Assembly (NCBI GenBank): GCA_003248755.1
Contig: QFQW01000034.1
Span: 1 to 34,603 of the forward strand
Origin: Chryseobacterium sp.
GTDB taxonomy: Bacteria > Bacteroidota > Bacteroidia > Flavobacteriales > Weeksellaceae
Reading direction: 5' to 3'
DNA: 34,603 nt
Shown here: positions 14,715 through 23,160 of the stretch, in pieces
How the letters are laid out: the number at the start of each line of letters is the position of its first letter
How positions within the stretch are numbered: position 1 is the first letter of the stretch
Made by a program: the position numbers and the translations under genes
Notes under the pieces: generated by a model
Told to the model about the DNA's origin: nothing
Seen by the model: only the letters and a program-made list of their open reading frames with translations
The model's database searches: none

Positions 14715-15321
14715 ATTTATCAATTGTTCGGAAAGTCAAACTGATTCTTGGTTTGATGATTCTTGTCGTTGTTGGTAATCTGTGAAGCCAGAATTTTTGA
14801 GTTGTATCTTTCATCATAAGAAGACTTCCGTGTTCAAGAACAAGAGAAACCAATTCTTTGGTCATTTTATGTTTGAAATTGAATTTCCTTTCAGCTCCAA
14901 AACTTACAGAACTGATTGCGCCATTATCTTTCAGATCTTTTTCGCCGTCACTGTGATAAGCCATTCCTTCTGAACCGTCGTGATACAGGTTTAGTAAACA
15001 GGAATTGAATGTTTCTCCGCTTACATTTTCAATTTTTTCTTTGATTTCGAGAAGTGTTTTGTTCCAAGGTAAAGCTGTTTTGGTTCTTCCTGAATAAGTG
15101 TAACTGAATTCTTCATTCCCATACCAGGCTACTTTTCTTTTGGTTTCGATGACTTTTCCGAAGATGATGGCTTCATCACTTTTCCATTCAACTTCTGTCA
15201 TTAATTTTTGGAAATAATTGTTGGCTTCTTCCTCAGAAAAAACTTTTCCATGGTAAGAAGTTGTTCCGTCATAAGGCAGTATATTTTCAATGATTTTGAA
15301 TTGGTCGTCAAAAAGGTTCAT
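14707..15321 (-). CDS. AlkB-like Fe(II)/2-oxoglutarate dioxygenase
   Basis: Oxidative nucleic-acid demethylase family (2OG-FeII-Oxy_2), which removes alkyl lesions such as 1-methyladenine and 3-methylcytosine. Iron ligands are H123 and D125 in YHSDGE and H180 in WLHRLP. The 2-oxoglutarate-binding pair lies in RISLTFR (R192, R198). NLYHDGSEGMAYHSD and KFNFKHK match the ALKBH2/3-like bacterial group. 204 residues is normal. Its ATG overlaps the stop codon of the upstream lipoprotein gene by one base (TAATG), which suggests translational coupling. The 3' end overlaps the MFS gene by 8 bases. No ada gene is adjacent. Confidence 0.93.
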   Translation of the reverse strand: MNLFDDQFKIIENILPYDGTTSYHGKVFSEEEANNYFQKLMTEVEWKSDEAIIFGKVIETKRKVAWYGNEEFSYTYSGRTKTALPWNKTLLEIKEKIENVSGETFNSCLLNLYHDGSEGMAYHSDGEKDLKDNGAISSVSFGAERKFNFKHKMTKELVSLVLEHGSLLMMKDTTQKFWLHRLPTTTRIIKPRISLTFRTIDKSK

Positions 15322-15776
15322 TATTTAGTCTCGTCAAAATTATCGTAGTAAGTAAAATCTTTGGTTATTTTTCCATTTTCAATCGTGAAAATCGTACAAA
15401 TTGGAAGTTCGAATTTTGAATTTTCCGGAGCAGTTCCTGTGGAAAGAAACTCAACAATAATATTCTTTTCTCCTGAAACATAGATTTGTTTGATTTCATC
15501 TTTCAGGTCAGGAAAAATCCGATTCAGTTCAGAATATTTTTTAATAAAATCTTGCTTGCTCTGCTTTACAATTCCGGTTCCAAAACTTGGATCTTTAAAC
15601 TCAGTATTGTCTATATATAATTCCGAAAGTTCTTTCCATTTGTGAGCGTTGAACAATTCAAAATATTGTTTTACTAATTGCTCATTCTCCGTATTTTTCT
15701 GGCAAGATGATTTACTACAAGAGACAACAAAGAAGCTTATTAATAAACTTAAAGAAATTAATTTAAAGATTTTCAT
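15321..15776 (-). CDS. SnoaL-like (NTF2-fold) lipoprotein
   Basis: 151-residue protein with a lipoprotein signal (LISFFVVSC; anchor Cys at residue 20). The mature part is an NTF2/SnoaL-like domain: QLVKQYFELFNAHKWKELSEL, then DPSFGTGIVKQSKQDFIKKY and a C-terminal strand pair ELPICTIFTIENGKI. Function unknown. No acidic residues follow the anchor, so it probably stays in the periplasm. It lies 15 bases after the antiporter gene and overlaps the AlkB gene by one base, placing it in the middle of a three-gene minus-strand operon. It is unrelated in detail to the SnoaL-like protein at 6791. Confidence 0.78.
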   Translation of the reverse strand: MKIFKLISLSLLISFFVVSCSKSSCQKNTENEQLVKQYFELFNAHKWKELSELYIDNTEFKDPSFGTGIVKQSKQDFIKKYSELNRIFPDLKDEIKQIYVSGEKNIIVEFLSTGTAPENSKFELPICTIFTIENGKITKDFTYYDNFDETK

Positions 15777-15791
15777 AGTATTATAATTTGA

Positions 15792-17372
15792 TTAAATGTT
15801 TTTTAAACGTTCTTCTTCCAAATCAATTTGATATAACTGTTGACGAATAATGGATTCATCAATTTTCGGATCTTTGTTAAGTTCGGTAAGATATTCTCTT
15901 TGGTTCTCCAAAAGCTCAATGAATATCTTTTTCGTTTTACCGTTCATCCAACTGTCATCGGAAGCTTTAGCTCTTTCTTCCCATTGTTTCAGGATTCTTT
16001 CAATTCCTGCGTGACCATTCAATTCACCTTCATATTTAGCTTTTAGAATCTGATAAACGTGTTGTCTGAGACCGTGTTTCATTTTTCTTCGGGTTTCTTC
16101 TTCTTCATTTTCATTGAAAGGATTATCAAATAAATGGCTGCGCTTAATGAAAATTGGTAAAGTCAAACCTTGTATCAATAATGTCAACAAAATCACGACA
16201 AACGTAATGAATAGAATCAAATTTCTGTGAGGAAAAGCTTCTCCATTCAAACTTACAGGAATTGCTAAAGCTGCTGCTAACGAAACTACACCACGCATCC
16301 CAGTCCAGCCAAGCAATATAGGCATCAGATATCTTCTTCTCCTAGAACCAGCATACGGAATAACACTCGGCCGGAAAATAATAGTTGCAAGCATTGCTGC
16401 ATATGAACTGATAATTCTGGCTAAAATCAGAACACCTGTTACCATTAGACTATATTCGATAGCGGTTTGTAGAGGAATTCCTGCTGTTCGAAGTCCGTCT
16501 ACAATCTCTGGAAGTTCTAGCCCAATAATTAGAAATACAATTCCATTCAGAATAAAAACGAAGTTTTCCCAAACACTGTAACCCTGGATTCGGCTGGCAC
16601 TGTTGAGGAAAATCAGTCTTTGTGCAGACATATATAATCCGCCGCTTACAACTGCAAGAACACCTGAGCTATGAAGTAATTCTGCAGTCAAGTACATAAA
16701 ATACGGTTCAATTAATGTAAGCGCAATATCCGATGAAGCTTCGGTAGATAAACGTTTATGAATCTGAACAAATATCCAACCCAATGCTAATCCGATTCCT
16801 GCACCTCCAATTATCATCCATAAAAAACTGGTCGCCGCTTCTTGCCAGATAAATTGTCCGGTTCCAACTGCAATTAACGCAAATCGAAAAATGATTAATG
16901 AGGACGCATCATTGAGCAAACTTTCTCCTTCCAGAATGGCTGAAGTGGATTTGGGGATTTTTACAAATTTTGTAATTGCACCCGTACTTACAGCATCCGG
17001 AGGTGAAACAATTCCACCCAACAAAAATCCTAAAGCCAACGTAAATCCGGGAATAAAATGATTGGCGAAAATGGCAACGGACAAAGCAGTGAAAAATACT
17101 ACTAAGAATGCAAAACTCCCGATGATTCTCCACCATTTTTTCATTTCTTTAAATGAAATACTCCAAGCTGCTTCAAATAATAAAGGCGGAAGAAATATAA
17201 AAAAGATCAGATCCGGATCAATTTTGACCATTGGTAACCCGGGAACAAAACTGACTAATAATCCGGCTACGACCAATAAAATAGGGTAGGCGATCTTCAG
17301 TTTGTTGGCCCAAATATTTAACAGCACGATAGCTGCAATCATGGCAAGAAAAAATGGTAATAGTGTATGCAT
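15792..17372 (-). CDS. CPA1-family Na+/H+ antiporter
   Basis: Sodium/proton exchanger of the inner membrane for pH and salt balance. 526 residues from the ATG at 17372; a TTG at 17375 is the alternative. About 12 hydrophobic segments span residues 5-410. They are followed by a ~110-residue cytosolic tail rich in charged helices (EEEETRRKMKHGLRQHVYQ). Conserved family stretches include GGIVSPPDAVSTGAI and the ion-site region GESLLNDASSLIIF with its Asn-Asp pair. The overall pattern matches the NhaP/YjcE type. It heads the operon with the lipoprotein and AlkB-like genes and is divergent from hisS (17487). Confidence 0.92.
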   Translation of the reverse strand: MHTLLPFFLAMIAAIVLLNIWANKLKIAYPILLVVAGLLVSFVPGLPMVKIDPDLIFFIFLPPLLFEAAWSISFKEMKKWWRIIGSFAFLVVFFTALSVAIFANHFIPGFTLALGFLLGGIVSPPDAVSTGAITKFVKIPKSTSAILEGESLLNDASSLIIFRFALIAVGTGQFIWQEAATSFLWMIIGGAGIGLALGWIFVQIHKRLSTEASSDIALTLIEPYFMYLTAELLHSSGVLAVVSGGLYMSAQRLIFLNSASRIQGYSVWENFVFILNGIVFLIIGLELPEIVDGLRTAGIPLQTAIEYSLMVTGVLILARIISSYAAMLATIIFRPSVIPYAGSRRRRYLMPILLGWTGMRGVVSLAAALAIPVSLNGEAFPHRNLILFITFVVILLTLLIQGLTLPIFIKRSHLFDNPFNENEEEETRRKMKHGLRQHVYQILKAKYEGELNGHAGIERILKQWEERAKASDDSWMNGKTKKIFIELLENQREYLTELNKDPKIDESIIRQQLYQIDLEEERLKNI

Positions 17373-17458
17373 CAATTATAGTTTGTGCTTTTGATGTTTA
17401 AAATTAATATTTAAAAATATAAAAATGCTTTTAATTTTAGATGCTTATTCTAAATTCT

Positions 17459-17466
17459 TATTTTTG
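17459..17466 (+). promoter_or_regulatory. -7 box of hisS
   Basis: TATTTTTG is an exact TAnnTTTG box. It places the transcript start near 17471, which favours the ATG at 17487 over the TTG at 17478. Confidence 0.6.
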
Positions 17467-17486
17467 CAAAAAATCAGTTGAAGGTT

Positions 17487-18836
17487 ATGAAGCCAAGCTT
17501 AGCAAAAGGAACAAGAGATTTTACTGCGAAAGAAGTTTCCAGAAGAAAATACATCATCAATACATTACAAAAGAATTTCGAATTATTTGGATTCCAGCCA
17601 TTGGAAACACCAAGTTTCGAAAATCTTTCTACTTTGACAGGTAAATATGGAGAAGAAGGCGATCGATTAATTTTTAAAATCTTGAATTCCGGAGATTATG
17701 CAGCAAAAACAAACGAAAAAGATTGGGCGAATAAAAATTCTCAAAAACTGATTTCTCAGATTTCAGAAAAAGCACTTCGTTATGACTTGACTGTTCCGTT
17801 TGCTCGTTTTGTAGCAATGAATCACGGCCAATTGGCTTTTCCTTTTAAACGTTATCAGATTCAGCCGGTTTGGAGAGCTGATAGACCACAAAAAGGAAGA
17901 TTCAGAGAGTTTTATCAATGTGATGCTGACGTTGTTGGAAGTACGAGCCTTTGGCAGGAAGTTGAATTATTACAATTATATTTCAAATCGTTCAGAGATT
18001 TAAAATTATCAGTTTCAATTCATATTAATAATAGAAAGATTCTTTCCGGATTAGCTGATTATGCAGGGATTGCAGATAAATTAATTGATTTTACTGTAGC
18101 TCTTGATAAATTAGATAAAATTGGAAAAGATGGTGTGACTAAAGAAATGTTTGAAAAAGGAATTTCTGAAGAAGCAATTTCCAAACTTGATTTCCTTTTC
18201 AGTCAAACTAATGATGCTTTGGAAAATCTTCTTAATCTAAAAGAAAAATTTGCAGGAAACGAAATTGGATTGAAAGGTGTAGAAGAATTAGAATTTGTAA
18301 TCATCAATGCTTTGAACCTTGGAATCGATTCTCAGAACTTAGTTTTTGATATTACATTAGCCAGAGGTCTGGATTATTATACAGGTGCAATTTTCGAAGT
18401 GAAGGCTGATGAGGTTGCTATGGGTTCTATCGGTGGAGGTGGACGTTATGATAACTTGACGGAAGTTTTTGGTGTTAAAGATATTCCGGGGATCGGGATT
18501 TCTTTTGGTTTGGACAGAATTTATTTAGTAATGGAAGAATTAGATATTTTTCCGGAGGACTCTGAGAATAATGTGAAATATCTTTTTGCTAATTACGGGG
18601 AAGCCGAATCGATTGAGGCTTTGAAATTAATTTCTGAATTGAGAACCAGAGATATTTCAGCTGAACTTTACCCCGAAGCTTCAAAACTTAAAAAGCAATT
18701 CACGTATGCCGAGAAAAAAGGCATTGAAAATCTTGTTTTTCTAGGTGGCGAAGAAATTGAAAACCAAACAGTCACCATCAAAAACCTTGAAACCGGAGAT
18801 CAAAAAACCATTAAAATTGAGGAATTTTTGAATTAA
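17487..18836 (+). CDS. hisS: Histidyl-tRNA synthetase
   Basis: Class II aminoacyl-tRNA synthetase that charges tRNA-His. 449 residues from ATG 17487. Motif 1 lies around RKYIINTLQKNFELFGFQPL. Motif 2 is YQIQPVWRADRPQKGRFREF. The histidine-A signature is ARGLDYYTGAIFEV, and motif 3 is GIGISFGLDRIYLVM. The C-terminal anticodon-binding domain starts at about residue 350 (KYLFANYGEAESIEAL). An essential housekeeping gene with no oddities. It is divergent from the antiporter and runs tail to tail into the AraC/TPR gene, with only 3 bases between the stop codons and no terminator hairpin visible there. Confidence 0.98.
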   Translation: MKPSLAKGTRDFTAKEVSRRKYIINTLQKNFELFGFQPLETPSFENLSTLTGKYGEEGDRLIFKILNSGDYAAKTNEKDWANKNSQKLISQISEKALRYDLTVPFARFVAMNHGQLAFPFKRYQIQPVWRADRPQKGRFREFYQCDADVVGSTSLWQEVELLQLYFKSFRDLKLSVSIHINNRKILSGLADYAGIADKLIDFTVALDKLDKIGKDGVTKEMFEKGISEEAISKLDFLFSQTNDALENLLNLKEKFAGNEIGLKGVEELEFVIINALNLGIDSQNLVFDITLARGLDYYTGAIFEVKADEVAMGSIGGGGRYDNLTEVFGVKDIPGIGISFGLDRIYLVMEELDIFPEDSENNVKYLFANYGEAESIEALKLISELRTRDISAELYPEASKLKKQFTYAEKKGIENLVFLGGEEIENQTVTIKNLETGDQKTIKIEEFLN

Positions 18837-18839
18837 TAT

Positions 18840-20612
18840 TTAATAATTATCGAAAACACTACGGATACTTTCCAGTGTAGAAGGAGAGGTGGTATAATTA
18901 CTGACATTTTCCAGCTCTTTTTTTCGTTTACGGATAAAGTCAGTTGGCCTGATTCCGTTGATTTCGAAGAACAGATCGGAAAAATTCTGTCTGGAAGCAA
19001 TGCCACATTCTTTTGCAAGGCTATCAATCGTATAATTCAGATACATATTTTTCTCAAATAAGAGATATGTTATGTGTCTGATTCTCAGATCGCCAAGGTA
19101 TTTGTTGAAGTTCATTCCTTTCTCTTCATTGATGACATGTGACAAATAATTGGAGTTAGTTTCAAATTGTACAGCCAATTTTTGAATAGTAAGACCTTTT
19201 TGAGTGAACTGTTTTTTCTCTTCAAATCTTTTTAGTTTTTGGAGCAAATCTTTTCTGATGGCCTCTGTTATATGTGTTTTTTTGTCATCAATATTTTCGT
19301 GAGTTGCAGATGCAAACAATGGTTCTTGCTGAGGAACATATTTATGAGTTCTTAGCTTTTCCTCCAAAACAAGATATTTGCTAAGGATATCCTTTTCGTT
19401 TTTGAAACGCTTTCTTAAAATAATGAATAATACTACTGCTAAAATAACAAATGCTGCAAGAAAAATTCCTCCCCAGATGTTAACTTTTTCTAATCTTCCT
19501 TTTTCTTCTAACAGAGAATTAGTATCATACTCTCGATGTATTTTTAATGACAAATAAGCAAAATCTCTAGAAATGATACTATCAGCCTTTAAGAGTTGGG
19601 TTGTATAGTAAAGTTGATTTTCGTGTTCTTTTTTACTTTTGTAATGATTAATAAGGATTTCGTAATTTTCTCGCAGTTCCGGAAGCACAAAATCATGCTT
19701 AACAAACATCGAATCTATTTTTTTAAAATTAGATATCGCTTCATTATCCTTATTAAGAGCAGAATAACTTTTACCAATGTAGAAATAATCAACAGACTTC
19801 CAAGCAAAGTCATCATTAATAAGAGCCAAAGACTGATTAAGATAATCTATGGCAGACTGATAGCGACCGTTGGAATACTCGGACAAGCCTTTACATTTTA
19901 AAAAATAGCTTCTTTCCTGTGAGAAATCAGGATTATTAAATGTTTTTAGTAATCCTATTTCTATAAGAGAGTCTGCTTTTTGAGAATCTTTAAGATTTCT
20001 GTAACAGATAATCAGTTGATGAAGACTGTTCAGATAACCCTTTTGATTATTAAAAATTTGATTTTTGTGAAGATTAGGATTATTGGACTCTTTTTCGAAA
20101 TAAGTAACACAATTTTGAAACAGCTCAAAAGCTTCTTCATAATACCCCAAATAGTTCTTTACAATCCCTAAGTGATAAGATACTTTGTTTTTTAAGTACA
20201 AATCACCTGTGTTTTTAGAATATTTGTAAGCCATCAAATACTCATCCAGTGCAGGTTTGTATTTTTTTAGTTTTGCATAATAAATACTACCTTTTAAAAC
20301 ATAGGCAGAAGATATAATGTCTTCGTCCTGAGTTTTATAAGCAACATTGATACAGCTGTCAGCATATTGAAGTTTGGTTTGATAAGATTTGGAAAAGAAA
20401 ACGGCATCTCTGTATCCTTGGAAAAGCTTATTATACTTTTTTTCCTTTTTTGCTTTATAAATATAAGAATCTAAATATTTGAAAGCTCGGGTATCATTTT
20501 CAGGGTAATATTCATATATTTTTCGAATATGTTCATAATCCTTTGGAGCCTTGTCCTTGGAAAAAGCTAACCCGAAAGTAATGACAAATATGATAAAAAT
20601 AAATTTTTGCAT
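18840..20612 (-). CDS. TPR-containing AraC-family regulator, membrane-anchored
   Basis: Hybrid regulator type common in flavobacteria. Residues 1-18 are a signal peptide. Residues about 60-345 are tetratricopeptide-like repeats (for example AYVLKGSIYYAKLKKYKPALDE and SYFLKCKGLSEYSNGRYQSA) placed in the periplasm. Residues 380-399 are a membrane helix (GGIFLAAFVILAVVLFIILR). The C-terminus, about 460-575, is a cytosolic AraC-type double HTH (LTIQKLAVQFETNSNYLSHVI; IDSLAKECGIASRQNFSDLFF). It would sense an envelope signal directly and bind DNA in the cytosol. Two overlapping minus-strand -7 boxes lie upstream. It is divergent from the small lipoprotein gene at 20899, a likely target by position. 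Confidence 0.9.
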   Translation of the reverse strand: MQKFIFIIFVITFGLAFSKDKAPKDYEHIRKIYEYYPENDTRAFKYLDSYIYKAKKEKKYNKLFQGYRDAVFFSKSYQTKLQYADSCINVAYKTQDEDIISSAYVLKGSIYYAKLKKYKPALDEYLMAYKYSKNTGDLYLKNKVSYHLGIVKNYLGYYEEAFELFQNCVTYFEKESNNPNLHKNQIFNNQKGYLNSLHQLIICYRNLKDSQKADSLIEIGLLKTFNNPDFSQERSYFLKCKGLSEYSNGRYQSAIDYLNQSLALINDDFAWKSVDYFYIGKSYSALNKDNEAISNFKKIDSMFVKHDFVLPELRENYEILINHYKSKKEHENQLYYTTQLLKADSIISRDFAYLSLKIHREYDTNSLLEEKGRLEKVNIWGGIFLAAFVILAVVLFIILRKRFKNEKDILSKYLVLEEKLRTHKYVPQQEPLFASATHENIDDKKTHITEAIRKDLLQKLKRFEEKKQFTQKGLTIQKLAVQFETNSNYLSHVINEEKGMNFNKYLGDLRIRHITYLLFEKNMYLNYTIDSLAKECGIASRQNFSDLFFEINGIRPTDFIRKRKKELENVSNYTTSPSTLESIRSVFDNY

Positions 20613-20645
20613 GCCAAATTATTAATCATTGTCATTTGTGTTCTT

Positions 20646-20663
20646 CAAAATTACGCAAAATTA
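20646..20663 (-). promoter_or_regulatory. Tandem -7 boxes of the TPR-AraC gene
   Basis: CAAAATTA occurs twice, at 20646-20653 and 20656-20663. Each reads TAATTTTG on the minus strand, an exact TAnnTTTG. They are 10 bases apart, 33 and 43 bases before the ATG, and allow two transcript starts. Confidence 0.5.
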
Positions 20664-20821
20664 TTAATTTTTTATCAAAAAATATTCAATACATTTAAAT
20701 TAATTGAAATAGATTTAAGTTATTGAATTTCAGATTTTTAAATGTGTCTTTATTTGTGAATTAGGACGTCACTATTTTCGAATTTTGACAGATATTGCTT
20801 TCATTTTGTAAATGTAGGGTA

Positions 20822-20829
20822 TATTTTTG
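20822..20829 (+). promoter_or_regulatory. -7 box of the small lipoprotein gene
   Basis: TATTTTTG is an exact TAnnTTTG box, about 65 bases of leader before the ATG at 20899. CGGGAGTAATT (20845-20855) lies in this leader, and its exact reverse complement AATTACTCCCG lies at 21164-21174 after the gene. Nothing else is recognised in the 286-base spacer. Confidence 0.5.
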
Positions 20830-20898
20830 CCAAAGAAAGTTAAACGGGAGTAATTTTCGACAAACAAACTTTTAAATCTATAATAATCTATCTATATC

Positions 20899-21123
20899 AT
20901 GAAAAAATTTATTTCAATCTTGACAATTTGTGTCGTATCATTGAACTTCGTTTCTTGTCGACAAGATGACGATGCAGAAGTTACTTCTGTTAATATGACA
21001 GAAAAAACGGTAAGCTATAACAAATCTGGCGATAGCGCGGTAACAGATTCTACAAGAGCCATAGTTGCGAAGCCGGCGCCGGTAGACCCGGATCCACCAG
21101 TAAGAGATGGTACAAGCTGGTAA
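20899..21123 (+). CDS. Small lipoprotein, probably surface-exposed
   Basis: 74 residues. The lipoprotein signal ends in SLNFVSC (anchor C20), followed at once by RQDDDAE. Flavobacterial surface lipoproteins carry an acidic export signal directly after the anchor cysteine, so outer-surface display is plausible. The short mature part (54 residues) is hydrophilic, with a Pro/Asp-rich end (KPAPVDPDPPVRDGTSW) and no recognisable domain. It may be a structural partner of the next protein (21278), which is on the same strand 154 bases away. Function unknown. An 11-bp inverted repeat brackets the gene. Confidence 0.68.
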   Translation: MKKFISILTICVVSLNFVSCRQDDDAEVTSVNMTEKTVSYNKSGDSAVTDSTRAIVAKPAPVDPDPPVRDGTSW

Positions 21124-21277
21124 GAATCTTTAGGAATTAACATTCATTCTCTGCACTAATATTAATTACTCCCGCTTCAATTCATGATTATATAGATTGG
21201 AGTGGGTTTAATTTTTTAAGGAGTTATCTCCAAAATTGTTCGCAAAAGGCATTAACATAACTAACTAAGTGAAAATC

Positions 21278-22099
21278 ATGAAAACTAACTATGTGATCAT
21301 TGGCTTATTTGCAATGATTACTGTAAAATCTCAGGTGGGCATAAACACAAAAAATCCAAAAGCAACATTAGATGTTCAAAGATCACTTAAAAGTGATATT
21401 CCGGATGGATTTATTCCACCAAGGATTTCGGCTGATTCACTTATGATGAAAGAAAAATTCTATGGCCCAGATCAAAATGGTGCTATTGTTTACGTTACTT
21501 CTCCTGCAAAATCCGGAAAAGTATCAAACAAAACAAAAAATCTGACCAGTTCAGGATATTTTATCTTCGATTCCGAATATACAAACTCGGATAGGACAAA
21601 AGGATCATGGAAAAAAATGTTCAGTGATCCGGATGCGTTTTCAGCTAAAGGTACTTCCGGTATTTCAATAGATTCGAAAACAAATAAAATAGAGGGAAGT
21701 AATTTCCAAGCTGTGCGATTCAAAAATATAATTGCCAGTGTTGGGGAAGAATTTGTTTCCGATAACCAATATGTTGTTAAAGAAGCTGGACTTTATTATG
21801 TTAATTATTCAATCCGATTTGGAGAAGGCCTTACTGTAAAAATTCCGACAGATGCAAAAGTTGGAGTTGCTATATCAAAAACTTCTTCAGATAACAAAGT
21901 AGCTTTGCTAGACAACTTAATAATGGGAAGGTTGGTGACATCAGAAAAGGAAACAATTAGTTTGACTCAGGGAAATATTAATCACATCTATAATTTGAAT
22001 GCAGGCGATAAACTAAGTTTTGGAGTAACTGCAGAAGATGTGAATCTATCATCTTTGGGAAAGGTTTCTACAGATATTACAGTATATAAAATAAGATAA
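21278..22099 (+). CDS. Secreted protein with tail-fibre-like N-terminus
   Basis: 273 residues from ATG 21278; a GTG at 21269 is less likely. A signal peptide (YVIIGLFAMITVKS) precedes QVGINTKNPKATLDVQ, the VGI.T..P.ATLDV motif found near the start of many flavobacterial secreted proteins and in phage tail fibres. Residues about 130-273 are beta-rich (AVRFKNIIASVGEEF; KEAGLYYVNYSIRFG; INHIYNLNAGDKLSFGVTA) and read like a C1q/TNF-type jelly roll, but this is a fold guess. No sorting domain for type IX secretion is visible. Probably cotranscribed with the upstream small lipoprotein or the possible micropeptide downstream. Function unknown; adhesin-like roles are one possibility. Confidence 0.7.
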   Translation: MKTNYVIIGLFAMITVKSQVGINTKNPKATLDVQRSLKSDIPDGFIPPRISADSLMMKEKFYGPDQNGAIVYVTSPAKSGKVSNKTKNLTSSGYFIFDSEYTNSDRTKGSWKKMFSDPDAFSAKGTSGISIDSKTNKIEGSNFQAVRFKNIIASVGEEFVSDNQYVVKEAGLYYVNYSIRFGEGLTVKIPTDAKVGVAISKTSSDNKVALLDNLIMGRLVTSEKETISLTQGNINHIYNLNAGDKLSFGVTAEDVNLSSLGKVSTDITVYKIR

Positions 22100-22104
22100 A
22101 CATC

Positions 22105-22209
22105 ATGAATAAATTAAATAATTTGATTGTCGTAAAACTAGCTGAGATTATTTTATTCGTTTTGAAATTATGTTTTGGCGATGAGATATTTCGCAAAAAA
22201 ACACATTAA
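22105..22209 (+). CDS. Possible 34-residue membrane micropeptide
   Basis: An ATG-started frame begins 6 bases after the stop of the secreted-protein gene. It encodes a peptide with a hydrophobic stretch (LIVVKLAEIILFVLKLCF) and a basic end (FRKKTH). The tight spacing suggests coupling, but a frame this short arises easily by chance in AT-rich DNA. No family recognised. The next -7 box (22222-22229) lies just after it. Confidence 0.25.
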   Translation: MNKLNNLIVVKLAEIILFVLKLCFGDEIFRKKTH

Positions 22210-22221
22210 AAAAAGTTTGTC

Positions 22222-22229
22222 TACTTTTG
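22222..22229 (+). promoter_or_regulatory. -7 box of the S1-domain gene
   Basis: TACTTTTG is an exact TAnnTTTG box. The start of transcription should fall near 22234, which supports the ATG at 22246 over the TTG at 22237. Confidence 0.55.
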
Positions 22230-22245
22230 CAGAAATTTGAATTCT

Positions 22246-23070
22246 ATGAAGCTCGGACAAACACAAACGCTCAAAATTTCTGAACAGATTTCTTCTGGTT
22301 TTATCCTTAGAGATGAAAACGAGGAAAAAGCTTTTATCCAAAAGATTTTTGCTGATGATTCTTGGGAAATTGGAAAAGAGGTAGATGTTTTTGTCTATCA
22401 AGAAGAAGGTAACCTCAAAGCTACTACAGAAAAAGCCAATGCAGAAATAGGAGATTTTGCTGTAATGACTTGTGTTCAGAGTTTACCAAGTGGAGCTTTT
22501 ATGGATTGGGGAATTATCAAAGATCTTTTTATTCCATACAAGCAGCAGAAGTCCAAAATTATAGAAGGAAAACGCTATTTGGTTTATGTTTATATTGATG
22601 AAGCAACAGGGCTGATTACGGGAACAACCAAGTTCAAACGTAATCCTCAATATGAAAATTTGCACTTTAAAAAAGGAGATAAGGTTGATTTGATTTTAAT
22701 GAACGAGTCCGAATTGGGTTGGAATGTTGTTATCAATAAAAGATATATCGGATTGGTTTACGCTTCTGATGTTTATAAAAAATTATATCCTTTGTCAGAA
22801 GAAACAGGCTATATCAAAGCTATCCGAGAAGACGGTAAAATAGATGTTACGCTTCAGCCGGAAGGTTTTGAAAACGTAGATGAGTTCAAACAAAAAATCC
22901 TGGATAAGCTGAATGATAATTATGGACTTATTTATCTTTCCGACAAATCTTCTCCTGAAGAAATAAAGAATGAATTGCAAATGAGCAAAAAGAACTTCAA
23001 AAAATCTATAGGAAGTCTTTATAAAGATAAAGTGATTGAAATTTTAGATGATAAAATTAAGTTACTTTAG
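22246..23070 (+). CDS. CvfB-type S1 RNA-binding protein
   Basis: 274-residue cytosolic protein matching the CvfB/YitL family: three S1-like beta-barrel modules and a C-terminal winged helix. Visible segments are KISEQISSGFILRDENEEKAFI, then VDVFVYQEEGNLKATTEKANAEIGDFAVMTCVQ, a middle domain with GLITGTTKFKRNP, and GWNVVINKRYIGLVYASDVY, which is the typical CvfB signature. The C-terminal helix bundle (LSDKSSPEEIKNELQMSKKN FKKSIGSLYK) is the winged helix. CvfB affects virulence-gene expression in Staphylococcus aureus; its RNA targets here are unknown. It is monocistronic or followed 90 bases later by the epimerase gene. Confidence 0.88.
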   Translation: MKLGQTQTLKISEQISSGFILRDENEEKAFIQKIFADDSWEIGKEVDVFVYQEEGNLKATTEKANAEIGDFAVMTCVQSLPSGAFMDWGIIKDLFIPYKQQKSKIIEGKRYLVYVYIDEATGLITGTTKFKRNPQYENLHFKKGDKVDLILMNESELGWNVVINKRYIGLVYASDVYKKLYPLSEETGYIKAIREDGKIDVTLQPEGFENVDEFKQKILDKLNDNYGLIYLSDKSSPEEIKNELQMSKKNFKKSIGSLYKDKVIEILDDKIKLL

Positions 23071-23160
23071 TATTCACTGTTAATTATCATTTTTCTGAAA
23101 ATTAATATTTATATCTTTTTCATTGGAACCTTTTTTGTTTAAGAAGACAAAATAAAGCCA

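Noticed and set aside
17478..17486. TTG start for hisS
   Set aside because: It lies only 11 bases past a perfect -7 box and adds three residues with no family support; ATG 17487 fits better.
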